Source: Anastatus disparis
Lineage: Eukaryota; Arthropoda; Insecta; Hymenoptera; Eupelmidae
Length of the DNA stretch: 64,000 nt
Assembly (NCBI GenBank): GCA_017163975.1
Contig: JAFFSR010000374.1
Coordinates: 566,001-630,000, forward strand
Direction: 5' to 3'
The notes under the pieces were generated by a model, which saw only the letters and a list, made by a program, of their open reading frames with translations, was not told where the DNA came from and searched no databases. Positions 57,447 through 64,000 of this stretch are shown here, piece by piece (position 1 is the stretch's first letter; each line of letters starts with the position of its first letter). Both the position numbers and the translations under genes were made by a program.

Positions 57447-57758
57447 ATTTGAATCATTTATTTGAGATCATGGGGTTCAACCCCGTATGATCCTATAGAA
57501 ATATACAAGAGTAATACAAAAATTTTTTAACCGAAGATTTAACAATTTATAATTAAGTAATATTTATACACTAATTTAAATTGTAGACACACAAACTATC
57601 AAGAAAATTGTTTTTATACGGTTTTATATATATAAAAGAATTTATTAGTAATAGTACTAATAAACACTATTACATCAGTGCAAAAGAGGAACCAAATGAG
57701 GTCCATTATTCAGACTGGATGGTAAAGTTTCTTAATATAAGTAAACTCGACAAGTAAT

Positions 57759-60700
57759 TCATGTGCTTTGCCACTCAGTGCGCTCATCCACCAGAAACTT
57801 ATCATATAGACGCTGCTTCAATGCCTGTGTCATTCCCCTCTCGAAACCATAAAAAACATCAACATTGCTGTTTATAAACGAGGAGGATGAAGAAACAAAA
57901 GAGTTGAGCATTGCTGATGTGCGAACAGTAGGACAAACCAAAAGCCTTGGAGGTAACCTATTAGATGACCTCACAGTTGCATCCAAGTTTGCTCGGCAGA
58001 ATTTCGTTGCCAGATATGATGGGTTTTGGTGTGATATAATAGAATGAGCAAGTATCGATTTGAAATAAAGCCGCCTGTTTTTGACTGAAATCCATCCCAG
58101 ATCAAGGCGAAAGGGCGTAACTCTTGCCTGCCACCCAATGTTACCTATAACGAATCTGACACAGGCATTAAAAGCACGGTGAAGCTTAAGATTAAGTGTT
58201 TGAGGAAGATCATCATATACTACGCAACAGTAGTCAAGTGTTGGAAATATCAATGTTTCGACCAATTCCTTTTTAACCCTTCTAGACAATGCATGTCTAT
58301 GAAATTTAAGAGACTGTAGGGTTCCAAATACTCTACCTACCACTGCATTAACCTGCCTACTCCAATTTAAAGTGCTACTAATCCAGACTCCTAAATTCTT
58401 AACAAGATCAGTGTAAGTGATTGGAACATTGTTTACCAATACAGGCGGGCAAGTAGATAAATCGATTCTCGATATATATTGTTCACTCCCTAGGAAAATG
58501 GCCTGCATCTTACTAGGATTAAGTGCAAGTTCATTATCCTTGGCCCACTTCACAACATTAGCCACCTCAAAGTTCATTAAGTTTATTCCTTCTTCAATTT
58601 TTGAAGAAAAAAAGGAATGATACAGTTGAAGATCATCTGCAAAAAGAATGTGTTGGGCTCTGACCAAGGTTGAAGGAAGATCATTTATAAAAACAGAGAA
58701 AAGCAAGGGACCAAGGACACTACCCTGTGGCACACCTGCCGTACAAGAGACCCATGCACCTACTTGATTTTCCTGATCAGGAACGGCATAGAATCTATTT
58801 CTTAAGTATGATGCAAACCATCGTATGACCGTATCAGAACAGTTTAGAGAACGAAGTTTATGAAGTAATCTAGAATGTGGCACTGTATCAAACGCCTTTG
58901 AGAAATCAAATAAGAGTAATAGGGTTACCATTCGCTTGTCTATAGCTAACCGAGAATCTTCAAGAAGCTTCAACAAGGCTGTCTGAGTACTATTTGCTCT
59001 ACGAAAGCCTGTTTGCAAACAATCAAGTAATGCATTGGTTTCAATATGTGAATTTAGTTGTGAGTGAACAACCCGTTCCAGTACCTTTGAGATCTCACAG
59101 AGCTTGGCTATAGGTCGTGTTTGTGAAGGAGAGTCAAGCTTATTTGATTTGGCCAACGGAAGAAGAAAGGCTCTCTTCCAAGGGTCTGGAAATATTCCAG
59201 AAGCTAAAGAAATATTAACAATGGAGGTTAAATAAGGTACTAGAGAATCACGTGTGATTTTAAGCATGTTTGTTGACAGTTCATCAGGTCCAACAGCTTT
59301 TGAGGAAGCCACATTCAAGAATGACTCAATAGTAGAACTTTCAACCTGTGAGAATTCGAAAATGGGAAGATCACTGCTTAATGGAATAGCAAGTACCTGA
59401 TTGATCTCATTATCTGTTAGTGCAGAAGATGATGATGAGACGGAGGTGTAATGAGTCAACAGGACTTTGGATGAAAAGTACTGCAATGGTGAAGGTAAAA
59501 TTTTATTGGAAAGTCCAATTTTATGTAATGTCGACCAACGATTTGATGAATTCGATGACACAGCCAATCGATTTGAAATAAATTTGTTTTTAGCAGTATC
59601 TAGCGCATTTGAGACTTCTCCCCGAAGTCTCCGATAGTTAGCTATAGATAACATGGAGCCAGAACGTGCAGCTGAGCGATACGCTCTATCACGCTCTTTC
59701 ATTTTTGCACGAATGTCAGGAGTAACCCAGGGCTTTTTCTTCAACGTAATGTTACGAGTTTTTAACGGTGAAAATTTATCAATTAACGAGACAAGGACAG
59801 AGGACAAGTTAGAAACTAAGCTATTTAAATGCTGAATATTTGATTGAAAGATTTGATGGCTCTCTTGAGATTTTACATGTAGATCACGTGATATAGTCTG
59901 GTTTAAACTATCACGATTTATGTTTGAAAAATTTCTGAAAAATATCCTTTTAGCTTGATTCAGTGGCTTGTATATCCTCAACGTGATCGTGATAAGATCA
60001 TGGCCTGCAATGAAAGGAGCTGATGATTTATCATAAGATAGCAATGAACTATCATCATTAATGATAAAAAAGATCAATCCACGTATGAGTAGAATAATCA
60101 GTTGTAATTGTATGATGGGTCGGTTCGGATGGAACCACATAGAGAGCCAGAGAATCAATAGTTGAACGAAGATTTTCAGATGAATAATTTTTAGAAAGTA
60201 AGTTTATATTAAAGTCCCCAGTTATGACTAAATTTTTAAATGTAGATAAATAATTAGAGATTTTATTGAAAAATTCCACAGGGAAAATAGCCTTCGGACG
60301 CAAGTAAACTACTGAAAAAAGAAGCTTTTCAGAACCAATTGTAATTTCAGCTATGATATACTCTGCTGTATTGTCAAAAACAGGGTCAGATTGTGACAGA
60401 ATATTGACCTTATAGAGATCGCGAGCATAAAACCCGACTCCTCCACCTGTTTTTCCCACTCTATCGAGTCTAAAGAAATTATAGTGATCAATAGAGATTA
60501 CAGAGCTATCATCTAGTTCTGTTAAAAAAGTTTCAGTTACTGCAAAAATGTCATTTTTAGATGACGTGATATGATGTTCAATAGCTGAGAAGTGGGTTTT
60601 GATTCTGTTTACGTTAGCATGAGAAATCACTATGTTATTGTTAAAAACTAAATTTGATTGGTTACTTTGTTTTGGAAAAGAATTTAGATTATTTGATGAA

Positions 60701-60810
60701 TTTATAGTGTTAAAAGAACAAGAGCTAGCATTATAAGAATCGTGATAAGAATATTTACTTAAAAGAGATGTAATAAAAGGCGAATTTGCCACAAGAGAGC
60801 CATACAGTCC
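57759..60810 (-). pseudogene. LINE 2 ORF2, one frameshift
   Basis: The frame from the ORF1 UGA runs through the endonuclease start (NVNRIKTHF, DIFAVTETFL, ITGDFNINLL) to THTWIDLF. There an extra T in a run of six (about 60069-60074, five expected) shifts it and ends it at 60058. The other frame resumes FIINDDSSLLSY and is open to 57759, covering reverse transcriptase motifs LLLFDFSKAFDTVPH, GVPQGSVLGPLLFSVFIND and ILFADDLQLYHS. No AUG precedes the endonuclease here either. One homopolymer change is the only visible lesion. Confidence 0.85.
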
Positions 60811-62055
60811 TCATTTTTTAAGTTCGACAGGCTTAAGTTTAGCCAACTGAGCTTCATCAGTAATAGGTATAAGGTCGCCTTTCAAATAAGGACGCATACA
60901 TACCGTAAGGTTACGCACAATTGGGCGCTGATAGTTTAGCTGTTTATAGACAGCAAGAGCTTTTTTGAGCAGCAAATAAACTGGTTTGGGCCAAATCGGT
61001 CGAACAAAAATCTTTCCCCTCCCACCAACGCCAAAAACTTTGCCCGTAGTAGTATTACGCAGTTTAGGTGAAGCTTCGATGATTTTATTTCGAACTACTT
61101 CAGAGGAAAAACAACCTACAAATGAGCGAAAAGATTGAGTCTGGGAGGACTCACTGAACTCAGTTTCCATTTGAACAGGCTCTAGTGGTACAGGCGGCGT
61201 CCACTCACGTGTCTCCAGCAAGAAATCCGTGCCAAAGTTAAGGCCCATAGCATCAAAAATGAGCTTAACTAAATCATTGTTGCCTAATTGAACACTGGTT
61301 GGTATATCGTATACTTGGATCTCGCAAGTATCACGTAATAGTGATACTGCAGGTGATGAACATGATGCAATGTGATCATCTAGGCGCTCTGAAAGAACAT
61401 CATAGTTTCTCTGAAGCTCCGTGATTGAACTTTTCACCTCTCCCAACTCCGTCTTTATGGCACTGACATCGTCACCTATTTTATTACTAGTTGCAAGTAA
61501 TTTGTTAGTGACAGCTAAAAGCTGATTAGAAATTTCCATTTGTTTGTCAAATTTAGCAGCACAATCGGCCGCAAAGGCAGTAAAGTATTCAGGCTCGGAC
61601 ATTTTTACAGTATTAATAGGCTGGGGCGATTTAATAGAAGAAACCAGCCGAATAGGACTGGAGGCAGGCACCCGTTGCCGGTCTGCGCCCAAAACAATGC
61701 TGTTAGGAGAGGAGGAGGAGGAGCTTGACTCGGAGCAGCAGCGTCTCCTTGACAATGGCTCAAGAGGGTGGAGCGGAGAGACGGGGCCTCTTTTTTGAGA
61801 GCGCTGGTTCGTTTGTGGTAAGTCTAATGGCTGCGAAGAGGCCAAGACTATATCCTCAGTAGCTGTTGCACGAGAGTTCTCGTCAGCCGGCTTACGTTTG
61901 TGTAGTTTTTGCTTTACACAGCACACTATAACGCTTTTGCTAAGGAACCACGATTTGTTACAGCATGAAATGTGGTAGATAGACGTACAATTTTTGCATA
62001 AAATAGTTGTATCAGTGCGTAAAACCGGCAGATTGCACTGAGAACAGATTACCAT
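60811..62055 (-). CDS. LINE 2 ORF1: zinc-finger nucleic-acid-binding protein
   Basis: 414 codons from ATG (MVICSQCNLPVLRTDTTILC). Same layout as LINE 1 ORF1: PHD-like cluster (CSQC, CKNC, YHISCC, VCC), basic/Ser-rich linker, coiled coil (QLLAVTNKLLATSNKI through LQRNYDVLSERLDDHIA) and C-terminal domain with RSFVGCFSSEVVRNKIIEAS, VRPIWPKPVYLLLKKAL and VRNLTVCMRPYLKGDL. Ends KK-UGA in frame with ORF2. No lesions. Confidence 0.82.
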   Translation of the reverse strand: MVICSQCNLPVLRTDTTILCKNCTSIYHISCCNKSWFLSKSVIVCCVKQKLHKRKPADENSRATATEDIVLASSQPLDLPQTNQRSQKRGPVSPLHPLEPLSRRRCCSESSSSSSSPNSIVLGADRQRVPASSPIRLVSSIKSPQPINTVKMSEPEYFTAFAADCAAKFDKQMEISNQLLAVTNKLLATSNKIGDDVSAIKTELGEVKSSITELQRNYDVLSERLDDHIASCSSPAVSLLRDTCEIQVYDIPTSVQLGNNDLVKLIFDAMGLNFGTDFLLETREWTPPVPLEPVQMETEFSESSQTQSFRSFVGCFSSEVVRNKIIEASPKLRNTTTGKVFGVGGRGKIFVRPIWPKPVYLLLKKALAVYKQLNYQRPIVRNLTVCMRPYLKGDLIPITDEAQLAKLKPVELKK

Positions 62056-62489
62056 AATAGAAGATGAGCACACTGTTAAGCATTACACATAGAATCACTC
62101 ACCCCAACAAGTACACTCTTTTACACCACTGTAAAGACGACAGCTGTTGAAACAAATGCGAAGTAATCAGCCAATAGCCCCAGTTGTTAAAGTTGATCTC
62201 AGCTTTATCGGCAGTAGTCAACTAATTGATTGATTGAGAAAGTTTGAGCGCCAAACTCAGCCAACATAACCTCAAAGACACGTTTCAGCTTAACCTCAAA
62301 AACTGGCAGCGATGAAGAAGATCTAATTGTTTAATGGTTGCAGAGCTGATAAATTTGTCCTTTAATATATCAATTGATGCTCTGCAGTTTGCGCTTGCAG
62401 ATTACCTGAAACAAGACGCCCGTGGGCAAATTATGCAGCAACACAGAGACAATTTAGTAGGAGCACTTTAGAACGATGTGTATCTACTT

Positions 62490-62490
<1 letters not shown>
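62056..62490 (-). promoter_or_regulatory. LINE 2 5' UTR
   Basis: About 435 bp, half the length of the LINE 1 leader. Shares its outer words and begins directly at the (GA)n tract. Confidence 0.6.

Positions 62491-64000
<1,510 letters not shown>

Noticed and set aside
57102..57490. Long Arg/Glu and Leu/Ser open frames on both strands
   Set aside because: They are translations of (GA)n/(TC)n microsatellite DNA and have no protein-like composition.

Overview
The window is AT-rich eukaryotic DNA dominated by transposable elements. It looks like an insect, probably hymenopteran, although the sequence does not settle the order. The evidence is spliceosomal introns, insect-type DNA transposons (mariner, Mutator-like, hAT, CACTA-like, TTAA-type MITEs), two CR1-superclade-like LINEs, and one conserved animal exon resembling TMEM94. 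I see no bacterial features, tRNA or rRNA.

Layout. 1-9.4 kb is a nest of broken elements. A decayed Mutator-like transposase is followed by a fold-back MITE that carries a deleted mariner, then a decayed multi-exon OB-fold-like gene whose intron holds a 4.5-kb DNA transposon with long inverted repeats and a broken transposase. 9.4-21.5 kb is mostly non-coding AT-rich DNA with MITEs, a 42-bp minisatellite and a decayed BED-finger (hAT-like) gene. At 21.6 kb lies a minus-strand exon resembling TMEM94. 22-29.5 kb holds fold-back repeats, a CACTA-type element (26009-27687) and a GC-richer block related to the centre of the palindrome described next.

From about 30.95 kb to the end of the window is one giant inverted repeat (palindrome) centred near 41855. 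Its left arm is 30951-41794, its spacer is 122 bp, and its right arm is 41917-64000 and runs off the window. Each arm carries the same two convergent genes: a CACTA/tnp2-like transposase and a ten-exon gene with a DUF4806-like region and an acidic tail. The damage is reciprocal. The left arm keeps the second gene open but its transposase is frameshifted. The right arm keeps a full 713-codon transposase but its second gene has a 5-bp deletion and a nonsense codon. A hairpin-forming motif (CAGTC-nnn-GACTG core) recurs about six times per arm.

The right arm is interrupted by about 11.4 kb absent from the left arm: two related full-length LINEs in tandem, same orientation, both inserted inside a (GA)n/(TC)n microsatellite. 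In both LINEs, ORF1 and ORF2 are in the same frame, separated by one UGA, and ORF2 has no AUG before its endonuclease domain. These two observations, together with four consecutive 42-nt exons in the DUF4806-like gene, are the most interesting items here. All homology calls were made by eye, without database searches.
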